Source: Sphingomonas sanxanigenens (GTDB lineage Bacteria > Pseudomonadota > Alphaproteobacteria > Sphingomonadales > Sphingomonadaceae). Taken from it: a stretch of 64,000 nt of DNA. The translations under genes and the position numbers were made by a program. Each line of letters begins with the position of its first letter. Position 1 is the stretch's first letter. Positions 46,956 to 54,983 of this stretch are shown piece after piece. The notes beneath the pieces were generated by a model that did not search any database, was not told the origin of the DNA, and was given only the letters and a program-made list of their open reading frames with translations. The stretch spans positions 1 through 64,000 of the forward strand of contig QFNN01000001.1 of NCBI GenBank assembly GCA_003240855.1, in the 5' to 3' direction.

Positions 46956-48116
46956 ATGTCGAAAGCCTCTTTCAGGATCGAAAGCGCCTTGCCTGCCGAC
47001 TGGCGGACGGGCCGGTTCGTCGGCCGCGTCGATCTGGGCGACGGCCCGACGCCGATTCTGATTGAAGGCGGCGAGGCCTACGACATGTCGCGCGCGGCGC
47101 CGACAATGTCCGCGCTGCTTGCCGCCGGCCCGGTCCCGGCCAGCGCGGGCGCGCCGCTCGGCCCCCTCGATGCGCTCGATCTTTCACCGGCCGCCGGCGC
47201 TGCGGCGCGGCTGCTGAGCCCGATCGACCTCCACTGCGTCAAGGCGTCGGGCGTCACCTTCGCGCTTTCAGCGATCGAGCGCGTGATCGAGGAACGCGCG
47301 CGCGGCGACGCGGGCCAGGCGGCGGCGCTACGCGAGCGGCTGGAGTCGCGCATCGGCGGCAGCATCCGTTCGGTCACGCCCGGTTCGGCCGAGGCGGCGG
47401 CGCTCAAGGCCGCGCTGATCGACGACGGGCTGTGGTCGCAATATCTGGAAGTCGCGATCGGCCCCGACGCCGAGATCTTCACCAAGTCGCCGGTGCTTTC
47501 CACCGTGGGCTGGGGCTGGGACGTCGGCGTGCGATCGGATTCGAGCTGGAACAATCCCGAGCCTGAAGTCGTCGTCATCGTCGATCCCGAGGGCCGCGTC
47601 GTCGGCGCGACGCTGGGCAACGACGTGAACCTGCGCGACTTCGAGGGGCGCAGCGCCCTGCTGCTCGGCAAGGCCAAGGACAATAACGCCTCCTGCTCGC
47701 TTGGCCCCTTCATCCGCCTGTTCGGCGATGATTTCGCGATGGACGACGTCCGCGCGGCCGAACTCGAGCTGACGATCGAGGGCGAGGACGGCTATCTGCT
47801 GTCGGGCCGCAGCTCGATGAACCAGATCAGCCGCGACCCAGAGGATCTGGTGCGCCAGGCGATGAGCGAGCATCATTATCCCGACGGTTTCGCGCTGTTC
47901 CTCGGCACGCTCTTCGCGCCGACGCAGGATCGCGACGTGCCGGGCAGCGGCTTCACGCACAAGGTCGGCGACGTGGTGACGATCTCCACGCCGCGCCTCG
48001 GCACGCTCGTCAATCCCGTCACCACCTCCAAGGCCGCCGCGCCCTGGGACTTCGGCATCGGCGCGCTGATGCAGAATCTCGCCAGGCGCGGGCTGCTCAG
48101 CGGCCCCAGGGGCTAG
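46956..48116 (+). CDS. xylX: 2-keto-3-deoxy-xylonate dehydratase (FAH family)
   Basis: 386 residues, start ATG 46956 after GGGAG. Fumarylacetoacetate-hydrolase fold with the metal glutamates/aspartate around [14 protein letters not shown] and [13 protein letters not shown]-terminal marks are [13 protein letters not shown] and [10 protein letters not shown]. Such proteins convert 2-keto-3-deoxy-D-xylonate (or arabinonate) to alpha-ketoglutarate semialdehyde in the Weimberg pathway. The upstream part of the open frame (from 46623) overlaps the 2Fe-2S gene and is not used. It is followed by xylB and xylC. Confidence 0.88.
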   Translation: MSKASFRIESALPADWRTGRFVGRVDLGDGPTPILIEGGEAYDMSRAAPTMSALLAAGPVPASAGAPLGPLDALDLSPAAGAAARLLSPIDLHCVKASGVTFALSAIERVIEERARGDAGQAAALRERLESRIGGSIRSVTPGSAEAAALKAALIDDGLWSQYLEVAIGPDAEIFTKSPVLSTVGWGWDVGVRSDSSWNNPEPEVVVIVDPEGRVVGATLGNDVNLRDFEGRSALLLGKAKDNNASCSLGPFIRLFGDDFAMDDVRAAELELTIEGEDGYLLSGRSSMNQISRDPEDLVRQAMSEHHYPDGFALFLGTLFAPTQDRDVPGSGFTHKVGDVVTISTPRLGTLVNPVTTSKAAAPWDFGIGALMQNLARRGLLSGPRG

Positions 48117-48135
48117 ACGCCAGGCGGGGGCCATC

Positions 48136-48939
48136 ATGTCTGAAAGCGAATCTCCGATGCTCAAGCAAACCACGCTCGCCGGGGGCGCGACCTACCCCAG
48201 CCTTGTCGACAAGCGCGTATTCATCACCGGCGGCGGCAGCGGCATCGGCGCAGGGCTGGTCGAAGCCTTCACCGCGCAGGGCGCCAGCGTCGCCTTCGTC
48301 GACATCGCCGCAGCCGAATCCGAAGCGCTGGTCGCGCGCCTCTCGCCGGGAGCCCGGCACGCCCCGCGTTTCGACCGGTGCGACCTCAAGGATATCGACG
48401 CGCTCCACGCGGTCATGGCTTCGGTCGAGGCGGAGCGCGGCGCGATCGACGTGCTCATCAACAACGCCGCCAGCGACGATCGCCACGCGATCGACGACGT
48501 CACCCCCGGCTATTGGGACGAGCGCATGGCGACCAACCTGCGCCACCAGTTCTTCGCGGCGCAGGCCGTGATACCGGGCATGAAGCGCGCCGGGGGAGGC
48601 GTGATCCTCAATTTCGGATCGATAAGCTGGCATCTCGCGCTGGGCGAGCTGATCCTCTACCAGACCGCCAAGGCCGCGATCGAAGGGCTGACGCGCTCGC
48701 TGGCGCGCGATCTGGGCCGCGACAATATCCGCTGCAACACGATCGTCCCCGGCAACGTCCAGACGCCGCGGCAGGAGAAATGGTACACGCCCGAAGGCGA
48801 GGCCGAGATCGTCGCGGCGCAATGCCTCGACGGGCGCATCCAGCCATCGGATGTCGCCGCCATGGCCATGTTCCTCGCGTCAGACGATGCGCGCATGTGC
48901 ACCGGCCACGCCTATTTCGTCGACGCGGGCTGGCGCTGA
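48136..48939 (+). CDS. xylB: D-xylose 1-dehydrogenase, SDR family
   Basis: 267 residues. Close to the Caulobacter XylB as I recall it: FITGGGSGIGAGLVEAF, NNAASDDRHAIDDVT, YWDERMATNLRHQFF, FGSISWHLALGELILYQTAKA (catalytic Ser, Tyr, Lys), PGNVQTPRQEKWYTPEGEA and CTGHAYFVDAGWR. It oxidises xylose to xylonolactone with NAD. An internal ATG at codon 8 would shorten a non-conserved N-terminus. One base separates it from xylC. Confidence 0.92.
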   Translation: MSESESPMLKQTTLAGGATYPSLVDKRVFITGGGSGIGAGLVEAFTAQGASVAFVDIAAAESEALVARLSPGARHAPRFDRCDLKDIDALHAVMASVEAERGAIDVLINNAASDDRHAIDDVTPGYWDERMATNLRHQFFAAQAVIPGMKRAGGGVILNFGSISWHLALGELILYQTAKAAIEGLTRSLARDLGRDNIRCNTIVPGNVQTPRQEKWYTPEGEAEIVAAQCLDGRIQPSDVAAMAMFLASDDARMCTGHAYFVDAGWR

Positions 48940-48940
48940 G

Positions 48941-49816
48941 ATGACGGCGGGCGCGGCGGAACGCGTCGCGCGGGTCGGCGCCACGCTGGGCGAAGGCCCC
49001 GCCTGGGTGGGCGGCGAGCAGGCCTTGTGGTTCGTCGACATCAAGGAGCATCGCATCCACCGTTTCGACCCGGCGAGCGGCGCGCTGGACCGTTGGGACG
49101 CCGGCGACCAGGTAGGCTGGATCCTGCCGCGCGCGCGCGGCGGCTTTCTCGTCGGGCTGAAGGGCGGCATCCACAGCTTCGATCCCGCAAGCGGATCGAT
49201 CGCCCCCGTCGCCGCGGTCGAGCCGCATTATCCCGGCAACCGCCTCAACGACGCGACGACCGATGCGGCGGGACGCATCTGGCTCGGCACGATGGACGAC
49301 GCCGAGGAAGCTCTGACCGGCCATTTCCATATCTTCGCGAATGGCGCGCTCCGCGAAAGCGGGCTGCCGCCGGTCTCGATCACCAACGGCCCGGCCTTCT
49401 CGCCCGATGGCCGCACACTCTATCACACCGACACGCTCGGCCGGATGATCTATGCAACCGAGGCGCATGACGACGGCACGCTGGGCGCGACGCGCCTCTT
49501 CGCCAGGATCGAGGACAAGGCCGGCTATCCCGACGGCCCCGTCGTCGACGCCGAGGGGCATTTGTGGACCGGGTTGTTCTTCGGCTGGGGCGTGCGCCGC
49601 TATGCGCCCGACGGCAGGCTGATCGAAACCGTGGGCCTACCGACTTCCAACGTCACCAAGATCGCCTTTGGCGGCCCCGACCTGCGCACCGCCTATGTCA
49701 CCACCGCACGCAAGGGGCTGGACCAGAAGGCGCTCGCCGAGCAGCCGGAGGCGGGCGATCTCTTCGCCTTCGCCGTCGACGCGCCCGGCCTGCCGCTGAC
49801 GCCGGCGGCGTTCTAG
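48941..49816 (+). CDS. xylC: Xylonolactonase, SMP-30/gluconolactonase family
   Basis: 291 residues forming a six-bladed propeller: LGEGPAWVGGEQALWFVDI with the metal Glu, GNRLNDATTDAAGRIWLGTM with Asn and Asp ligands, and FSPDGRTLYHTDT and YPDGPVVDAEGHLWTG. It hydrolyses xylonolactone to xylonate, following XylB. It is the last gene of the xylX-xylB-xylC operon; no alpha-ketoglutarate semialdehyde dehydrogenase gene (xylA) follows. Confidence 0.9.
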   Translation: MTAGAAERVARVGATLGEGPAWVGGEQALWFVDIKEHRIHRFDPASGALDRWDAGDQVGWILPRARGGFLVGLKGGIHSFDPASGSIAPVAAVEPHYPGNRLNDATTDAAGRIWLGTMDDAEEALTGHFHIFANGALRESGLPPVSITNGPAFSPDGRTLYHTDTLGRMIYATEAHDDGTLGATRLFARIEDKAGYPDGPVVDAEGHLWTGLFFGWGVRRYAPDGRLIETVGLPTSNVTKIAFGGPDLRTAYVTTARKGLDQKALAEQPEAGDLFAFAVDAPGLPLTPAAF

Positions 49817-49913
49817 GCGGGGCGGCTTCCGGGCGCTGTCCTACAGCAGCGCCACGATGTTATTGCGGGCGAGGCAACGCGCCTGGCCGATGGCATCGTC
49901 ACGCTGCCTTCAC

Positions 49914-49991
49914 CGTCATTGCGAGCATAGCGAAGCAATCCAGTCGGGCGCCGGGCATCGTCTGGATTGCTTCGCTGCGCTCGCAATGACG
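49914..49991. repeat. REP-like long inverted repeat, copy 4
   Basis: Arms at 49914-49943 and 49962-49991 match at 28 of 30 bases and are nearly identical to copy 3; the loop is 18 bases. It sits between convergent xylC and GH43 genes. The first 97 bases after xylC hold nothing recognisable. Confidence 0.92.
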
Positions 49992-49999
49992 GCAACGGG

Positions 50000-51667
50000 T
50001 CAGTCGCCCGATCTGGCGTAGGGGCCGACCGTCGCGCCGATGAAGCCGCCCGCAGTGCGGGTGCTGAGCAAGGTCGCGTCGAGATCGTGCGCCAGCATCT
50101 GCCAGCGGCCAGGCCTGAGCGCATAGAGGAAATCGATCCGGTCGCCGCGTGTGACGATGCGCAGCGCGACGGGGCCGCGCGGCGACGCCACCGGGCGCTC
50201 GGCGACCGCCACGCCGTCCGCCGGATCGGCCGCGCCGGCGCGGCGATCGAGACGGATTTCAGCGCCCCGCGCGCCCCGCGCCACGGTCAGCGTATAAAAA
50301 TGCGAGCTGTTCTGGAAAATGGCGAGTCCGGCGCGGTCGCCCGGCTTTTCTGGCGCGAAGCGGACCGACGTGGTGATCGTCGCCCAATGATGCTGCAGGC
50401 GGCGGCCGAGATAGGAAGGCTGGCCGCCGCCGCCGAGCGGCTCCGCGCGCGCCTCGACCGACAGAGCGCCCTTGCCGAGGCTGAACCACTGGGTGCGCGG
50501 CGTGCGAAGCTGCATCCAGTAAAGCGGCAGCTTCGCCTCGCTGAAATCGTCGCGCACCGCGAAGGCGCCGCTGGTGGGGATGGCGGGCGCGGGCTGCGGC
50601 GCCAGCGCCGGGCGCTTGTGGACATAGGGGATGGCGGCGCCCGGCGGCAATATCTCCGGCCAGCCGTCGCGCCAGGCGACGGGGAGCAGAAAGGTCTCGC
50701 GCCCGATATTATAATAGTCGCCGCGATAGGGGCGCGTGGCGAGGAAAACGCTCCACCAGTCGCCGGCGGGCGTGGTCACCAGATCGGCATGGCCCGCCGA
50801 GGTGATCGGCAAGGGCCGCCGCGGATCGAGATCGCGCTGGGTGAGGATCGGATTGCGTGGCCCCGGCTCATAGGGACCGGTGACCGATTTGCTGCGGAAG
50901 ATGGTCTGCGAATGGCCCTCGGCGGTGCCGCCCTCGGCCGCGCTCAGATAATAAGAGCCGCCCTTGCGGTAGATGTGCGGGCCTTCGATCCAGATCGGCT
51001 TCTTCGCGATATCGACGCCGCCGTCGACGAGCATGGTGCGCGGGCCGACCAGCGTGAGCGCCTTATCGTCGAAGCGCTGGATCCAGATCGCGCGATGGCC
51101 GGGATAAAGCGGCTTGCCTGGGGGCGGGCCGTTATTGACCAGCCAGGCGCCGCCATCCTCGTCGAAGAACAGCGAAGGATCGATCCCGTCGAAATCGAAC
51201 CAGACCGGATCAGACCACGGGCCTTTCGGATCCTTTGCGGTGATAACGAAATTGCCGCCGCAATCGACGCAGGTGTTGACGATGTAGAAGCGGCCGTCAT
51301 GCCAACTGATCGCCGGCGCAAAGACCGCGCGCGACATTTCGAGATTTTTGAAGTCGAGCTGGCCGGGCCGGTCTATCGCGTTGCCGATCTGCGTCCAGTT
51401 CACCAGATCGCGGCTGTGAAAGACCGGGATGCCGGGGAAGTAGGCGAAGGTCGAGCTGACCAGATAATAATCGTCGCCGACGCGCGTGATCGACGGATCC
51501 GAATAAAAACCCGACAGGATCGGGTTGCGATAGTCGCCCGGCCCCGCCTTCGCCTGCGCGTCGGCCGGATCGGCCCCGCGATAGTCGAACCAGTCGAAAC
51601 GCGCGACCGGGCCCGCCGCCTGCGCTGCGCCCGGGAGGAGCAGCAGAGCGGCGGCGAGCGAGCGCAT
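50000..51667 (-). CDS. Glycoside hydrolase family 43 enzyme, second copy
   Basis: 555 residues from the ATG at 51667, with a Sec signal (SLAAALLLLPGAAQAAG). Catalytic residues are the base Asp in FYSDPSITRVG, the Asp of FDGIDPSLFFDEDGG and the acid Glu in WIEGPHIYRKGG. A C-terminal beta-sandwich domain from about residue 355 (AVRDDFSEAKLPLYWMQLR) matches beta-xylosidases. The frame extending to 52045 overlaps xylD and lacks features. It follows xylD by 13 bases, so xylose release and xylonate dehydration are co-expressed. Confidence 0.9.
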   Translation of the reverse strand: MRSLAAALLLLPGAAQAAGPVARFDWFDYRGADPADAQAKAGPGDYRNPILSGFYSDPSITRVGDDYYLVSSTFAYFPGIPVFHSRDLVNWTQIGNAIDRPGQLDFKNLEMSRAVFAPAISWHDGRFYIVNTCVDCGGNFVITAKDPKGPWSDPVWFDFDGIDPSLFFDEDGGAWLVNNGPPPGKPLYPGHRAIWIQRFDDKALTLVGPRTMLVDGGVDIAKKPIWIEGPHIYRKGGSYYLSAAEGGTAEGHSQTIFRSKSVTGPYEPGPRNPILTQRDLDPRRPLPITSAGHADLVTTPAGDWWSVFLATRPYRGDYYNIGRETFLLPVAWRDGWPEILPPGAAIPYVHKRPALAPQPAPAIPTSGAFAVRDDFSEAKLPLYWMQLRTPRTQWFSLGKGALSVEARAEPLGGGGQPSYLGRRLQHHWATITTSVRFAPEKPGDRAGLAIFQNSSHFYTLTVARGARGAEIRLDRRAGAADPADGVAVAERPVASPRGPVALRIVTRGDRIDFLYALRPGRWQMLAHDLDATLLSTRTAGGFIGATVGPYARSGD

Positions 51668-51680
51668 CAAGGCCCGCGTC

Positions 51681-53462
51681 TCAGTGATTATGCCGGGGCG
51701 TCTTTGCCGCGACGCCGCGATATTTGATCGCCATTTCGAGCACCGCGCCGTCGCCGAGCTGGCCCGTCTTTTCGCGGTAGATTTCCTCCCACGGCGTATG
51801 GCTTTCGGGAACGGGCGGCGCGCCTTCCAGCTTGCGGCGCGCAATCTCCGCCTCATCGACCAGCGCATCGCACGCGCCGGCGTTGAGATCGATGCGGAGC
51901 ATGTCGCCATCGCGCAACCAGGCGAGCCCGCCGCCCACCGCGCTTTCGGGCGAGGCGTTGAGGATCGAGGGGCTGTCCGACGTGCCCGACTGACGACCAT
52001 CGCCCAGCGTCGGCAGCGCCATGATCCCGCGCTGGATGAGCGCATCGGGCGGCTGCATGTTGACGACCTCGGCAGAACCCGGCCAGCCGATCGGCCCCGC
52101 GCCGCGGATGACGAGAATGCAGCCCTCGTCGATATTGAGCGCCGGATCGTTGATGCGGTGATGATAATCGTCCGACCCGTCGAACACGACGGCGCGTGCC
52201 TCGAACACGCCTTCGCTGCCCGGATTGCTCAGATAGCGGGCGCGGAAGGCGTCGGAGATCACGCTGGTTTTCATGATCGCGAAATCGAAGAGATTGCCCT
52301 TGAGGACGAGGAAACCCGCGCGGTCCATCAACGGATCGGCGAACGGGCGGATCATTTCGCGATCGGGCGACTCGCGCCCTTCGAGATTGGCCGCGATGCT
52401 GCGCCCGGTGACGCTGAGGCAATCGCCGTAGAGCCGGCCGGCCTGCAGCAATTCCCACATCACCGCAGGCACGCCGCCGGCGCGGTGAAAGCGCTCGCCA
52501 AGATATTGTCCGGCCGGCTGCATGTTGACGAGCAACGGCAGATCATAGGCGTCCGACCAGTCGTCCGCCCCAGTCTCGATCCCGGCGTGGCGCGCCATCG
52601 CGGCGATATGCGGCTGGGCATTGCTCGATCCGCCGGCCGCGCTGACCACGGCGATCGCATTGAGGAAACTTTCGCGCGTCAGGATGCGCGAGGGGCGCAG
52701 ATCCTCATAAGCCATGTCGACGATGCGGCGGCCGGTTTCATAAGCCATCTGCCCGCGCTCGCGATAGGGCGCGGGGATCGCCGAACAGCCGGGAAGCGAA
52801 AGGCCGAGCGCCTCGGCGACAGCATTCATCGTCGACGCGGTGCCCATCGTGTTGCAGTGGCCCGCCGACGGCGCGCTGTCGCAGGCGCGGTCGAGAAACT
52901 CCTCCTCGTTGATCTCGCCGGCGGCGAGCTTGCGGCGCGAACGCCAGATGACGGTGCCCGATCCGACCAGCTCGCCATTATGCCAGCCATCGAGCATCGG
53001 CCCGCCCGACAAAACGATCGCGGGAATATCCACCGTCGACGCGGCCATGACCTGCGACGGCGTGGTCTTGTCGCAGCCCGTGGTCAGCACCACCGCGTCG
53101 ATCGGGTAGCCATAGAGGATCTCGACCAGCCCGAGATAGGCGAGGTTGCGATCGAGCGCAGCGGTGGGCCGGCGGCAATTCTCGAAGATCGGATGGACGG
53201 GAAACTCCATCGGGATGCCGCCCGCGTCGCGGATGCCGTCGCGCACGCGCTTCGCCAGATCGAGATGGATGCGGTTGCAGGGCGAAAGGTCGCTGCCCGA
53301 CTGGGCGATGCCGATGATCGGCTTGCCCGAGCGCAGCTCATCGGGCGTGACGCCATAGTTCATGAAACGCTCGAGATAGAGCGCGGTCATGTCCGACCGG
53401 GCGGGATCGGCGAACCAGTCGCGCGAGCGGAAAGGGCGGACGGGAACTCTGGACAAAGGCAC
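51681..53462 (-). CDS. xylD: Xylonate dehydratase (IlvD/EDD family)
   Basis: 593 residues. [30 protein letters not shown] (first cluster Cys), [15 protein letters not shown], and [19 protein letters not shown] are typical of iron-sulfur sugar-acid dehydratases; the N-terminus [15 protein letters not shown] resembles XylD. It makes 2-keto-3-deoxy-xylonate from xylonate; arabinonate is an alternative substrate in this family. The GTG at 53462 has GGAG only one base away; the TTG two codons later has better spacing. Box 5 lies 29 bases upstream. Confidence 0.88.
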   Translation of the reverse strand: MPLSRVPVRPFRSRDWFADPARSDMTALYLERFMNYGVTPDELRSGKPIIGIAQSGSDLSPCNRIHLDLAKRVRDGIRDAGGIPMEFPVHPIFENCRRPTAALDRNLAYLGLVEILYGYPIDAVVLTTGCDKTTPSQVMAASTVDIPAIVLSGGPMLDGWHNGELVGSGTVIWRSRRKLAAGEINEEEFLDRACDSAPSAGHCNTMGTASTMNAVAEALGLSLPGCSAIPAPYRERGQMAYETGRRIVDMAYEDLRPSRILTRESFLNAIAVVSAAGGSSNAQPHIAAMARHAGIETGADDWSDAYDLPLLVNMQPAGQYLGERFHRAGGVPAVMWELLQAGRLYGDCLSVTGRSIAANLEGRESPDREMIRPFADPLMDRAGFLVLKGNLFDFAIMKTSVISDAFRARYLSNPGSEGVFEARAVVFDGSDDYHHRINDPALNIDEGCILVIRGAGPIGWPGSAEVVNMQPPDALIQRGIMALPTLGDGRQSGTSDSPSILNASPESAVGGGLAWLRDGDMLRIDLNAGACDALVDEAEIARRKLEGAPPVPESHTPWEEIYREKTGQLGDGAVLEMAIKYRGVAAKTPRHNH

Positions 53463-53490
53463 GCTCCGGCAAATCAGGTCATAATCTATC

Positions 53491-53504
53491 TGATAGCGCT
53501 AACA
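53491..53504. promoter_or_regulatory. LacI-type operator, box 5 (TGATAGCGCTAACA)
   Basis: It lies in the 60-base gap between the lacI-type gene stop and the xylD start, where it can control xylD-GH43 independently of the regulator gene. Confidence 0.75.
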
Positions 53505-53522
53505 ATCATGCCGCCGCGCAAG

Positions 53523-54608
53523 TCAAGCCGAAGGCGCGGCGCGCGCCGATTTCGGGCGGCGGCGCGGGGCGGCGTCAGACTGACGGCGAACGAATGTGAA
53601 ATCGAGCAGGGTATGGCGCGGCCCGGCGGCGCTGTTCGCGCGGCGCGCCTTCACATCCTGCACAAGCAGCTCAAGCGCGGCGCGCGACATATCGGCGATC
53701 GGCTGGTGAATCGTCGTCAGCTCTGGCCAGATCGTCGTGGCGAGCGCGGTGTCGTCGAAGCCGCAAACGGTAAGGTCGCCCGGCACGTCAAGCCCGCGGC
53801 GGTGCGCCACCGCCACGGTCGCCGCCGCCATATCGTCGTTGCTCGCGAAAATGGCGGAAGGCGGATCGGGCAGGTCAAGCAGTATCTCGGCCGCGTCCAG
53901 CCCCGATCGGTAAGTGAACAGCCCGTCCGCGACCAGCTCGTCGGCGCGCGGCAAGCCGGCGTCGGCGAGCGCCGCGCGATAGCCTTCGAGCCGGCGCTCG
54001 CTGGCGGTCTGGTTCGGGTTGCCGGTGATGAAGCCGATCCGCTGATGCCCCAGCCCCGCGACATGGCGCGTCATCGCATAAGCGGCCTGATAATCGTCGA
54101 TGCTGACGGCCGAGACCGTTTCGGGAGGGCGCCCGGTCGCCACGACGACGACGGGAACGCCAGCTTCCTCCAGCACCGCCAGAACGCTTGCGGAATCGCA
54201 GAGCGGCGGCGGCAGGATCACGCCATCGATGCCGATGCGCACGAGATGCTGCGCGGCGCGCTTCTCCTCCTCGCCGATGTCGCATTTCTCGACGATGATA
54301 TGCACATTGCTGCGGCTCGCCTGTTCCAGCCCGCCGACGAGAAACTCGCTGAGATAGGCGGCGCTGGGATTGCTGTAGAGCAGGCCGATGCGGATTTCCT
54401 CGGCGCCCGCCAGGCTGCGCGCGGCGGCGTTTGGCGTGTAGTTGAGCTCGGCGATCGCGGCGTTGACGGCCTCCCGCGTCGAATCCCGGACATTGGCTTC
54501 GCCGTTGATCACCCGCGAAACCGTCATCGGCGATACGCCCGCGCGGCGCGCGACATCGCTGATCGTGGGAACCGAACGCTGCCGACGTGACGACCTGTTG
54601 CTGCTCAC
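53523..54608 (-). CDS. LacI-family transcriptional regulator of the locus
   Basis: 361 residues from the GTG at 54608, which has GGAG six bases upstream; the TTG at 54644 is a weaker alternative. The N-terminal helix-turn-helix is PTISDVARRAGVSPMTVSRV, then the hinge helix NAAARSLAG. The ligand-binding domain has RIGLLYSNPS, GVILPPPL, GHQRIGFITG, AIFASNDDMAAA and LTVCGFDD. Such proteins leave DNA when a sugar or sugar acid binds. Its position within seven similar dyads makes it the likely repressor. Cognate inducer unknown; a xylose or uronate derivative is plausible. Confidence 0.92.
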   Translation of the reverse strand: MSSNRSSRRQRSVPTISDVARRAGVSPMTVSRVINGEANVRDSTREAVNAAIAELNYTPNAAARSLAGAEEIRIGLLYSNPSAAYLSEFLVGGLEQASRSNVHIIVEKCDIGEEEKRAAQHLVRIGIDGVILPPPLCDSASVLAVLEEAGVPVVVVATGRPPETVSAVSIDDYQAAYAMTRHVAGLGHQRIGFITGNPNQTASERRLEGYRAALADAGLPRADELVADGLFTYRSGLDAAEILLDLPDPPSAIFASNDDMAAATVAVAHRRGLDVPGDLTVCGFDDTALATTIWPELTTIHQPIADMSRAALELLVQDVKARRANSAAGPRHTLLDFTFVRRQSDAAPRRRPKSARAAPSA

Positions 54609-54681
54609 CTGCTTCTCCGCTCCCCTGCCCGCGTCATAGAGCAAATCGGCGAGACAGCGCCAGACCGCCAGCGAAAAGGGA

Positions 54682-54714
54682 GGCGGCCGGCAAAAAGGGG
54701 ATAATGCCGGCCGC
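54682..54714 (-). terminator. Strong hairpin between a small ORF and the lacI-type gene
   Basis: GGCGGCCGGC (54682-54691) and GCCGGCCGCC (54705-54714) are a perfect 10-base inverted repeat with a 13-base loop. On the minus strand it follows the small ORF stop by 13 bases and is followed by TCCCTTTTC, a weak T-tract. It may be a terminator or an attenuator ahead of the regulator gene. Confidence 0.6.
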
Positions 54715-54727
54715 CGTCAGGGAGGAC

Positions 54728-54868
54728 CTAGAGAAGCGCACGCGCAAACCCGCGCGCGCCGCAACCGGCATCGACGACGAGAAAGGCAGGAGACGCCAGG
54801 CGATGCCGCACGGGGACCTGCGCGGCGACGCGAAATGCGAGGATCGAAGCTGTTGAAGGCCGGGCCAT
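54728..54868 (-). CDS. Possible 46-residue leader or small protein
   Basis: An ATG at 54868 is preceded by AGGAG at good distance (eight bases). The ORF runs 46 residues (MARPSTASILAFRVAAQVP to FARALL) to a TAG. It has a mild hydrophobic centre, one Cys and several Arg. It stands alone in the 375-base stretch between the lacI-type gene and GH67, 61 bases downstream of box 6 and 13 bases upstream of the strong hairpin. I recognise no family. It could be a leader peptide, a small protein or chance. Confidence 0.4.
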   Translation of the reverse strand: MARPSTASILAFRVAAQVPVRHRLASPAFLVVDAGCGARGFARALL

Positions 54869-54928
54869 CGCATCACTCTCCTGCCCCGTCGATCTCGTCC
54901 GGACCGATCGCGGCGACCGCACCCTCTA

Positions 54929-54942
54929 TGGTAGCGATCACA
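54929..54942. promoter_or_regulatory. LacI-type operator, box 6 (TGGTAGCGATCACA), imperfect
   Basis: It keeps the TGGTAGCG half of the other boxes; the second half is degraded. It lies upstream of the small ORF and the lacI-type gene, as expected for autoregulation. Confidence 0.5.
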
Positions 54943-54983
54943 TTGGCAGCCTATGGCAGGCCTCCCGCGCTGTCAACGCCGTT

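Noticed and set aside
51684..54590. 968-codon open frame opposite xylD and the lacI-type gene
   Set aside because: Spans two genes and their gap in antisense and has no domain; a codon-bias shadow.
54634..54876. 80-codon frame on the minus strand overlapping the small ORF
   Set aside because: It lacks a ribosome binding site, covers the hairpin and runs to within the regulator's upstream region; the 46-residue ORF in another frame has a better start.
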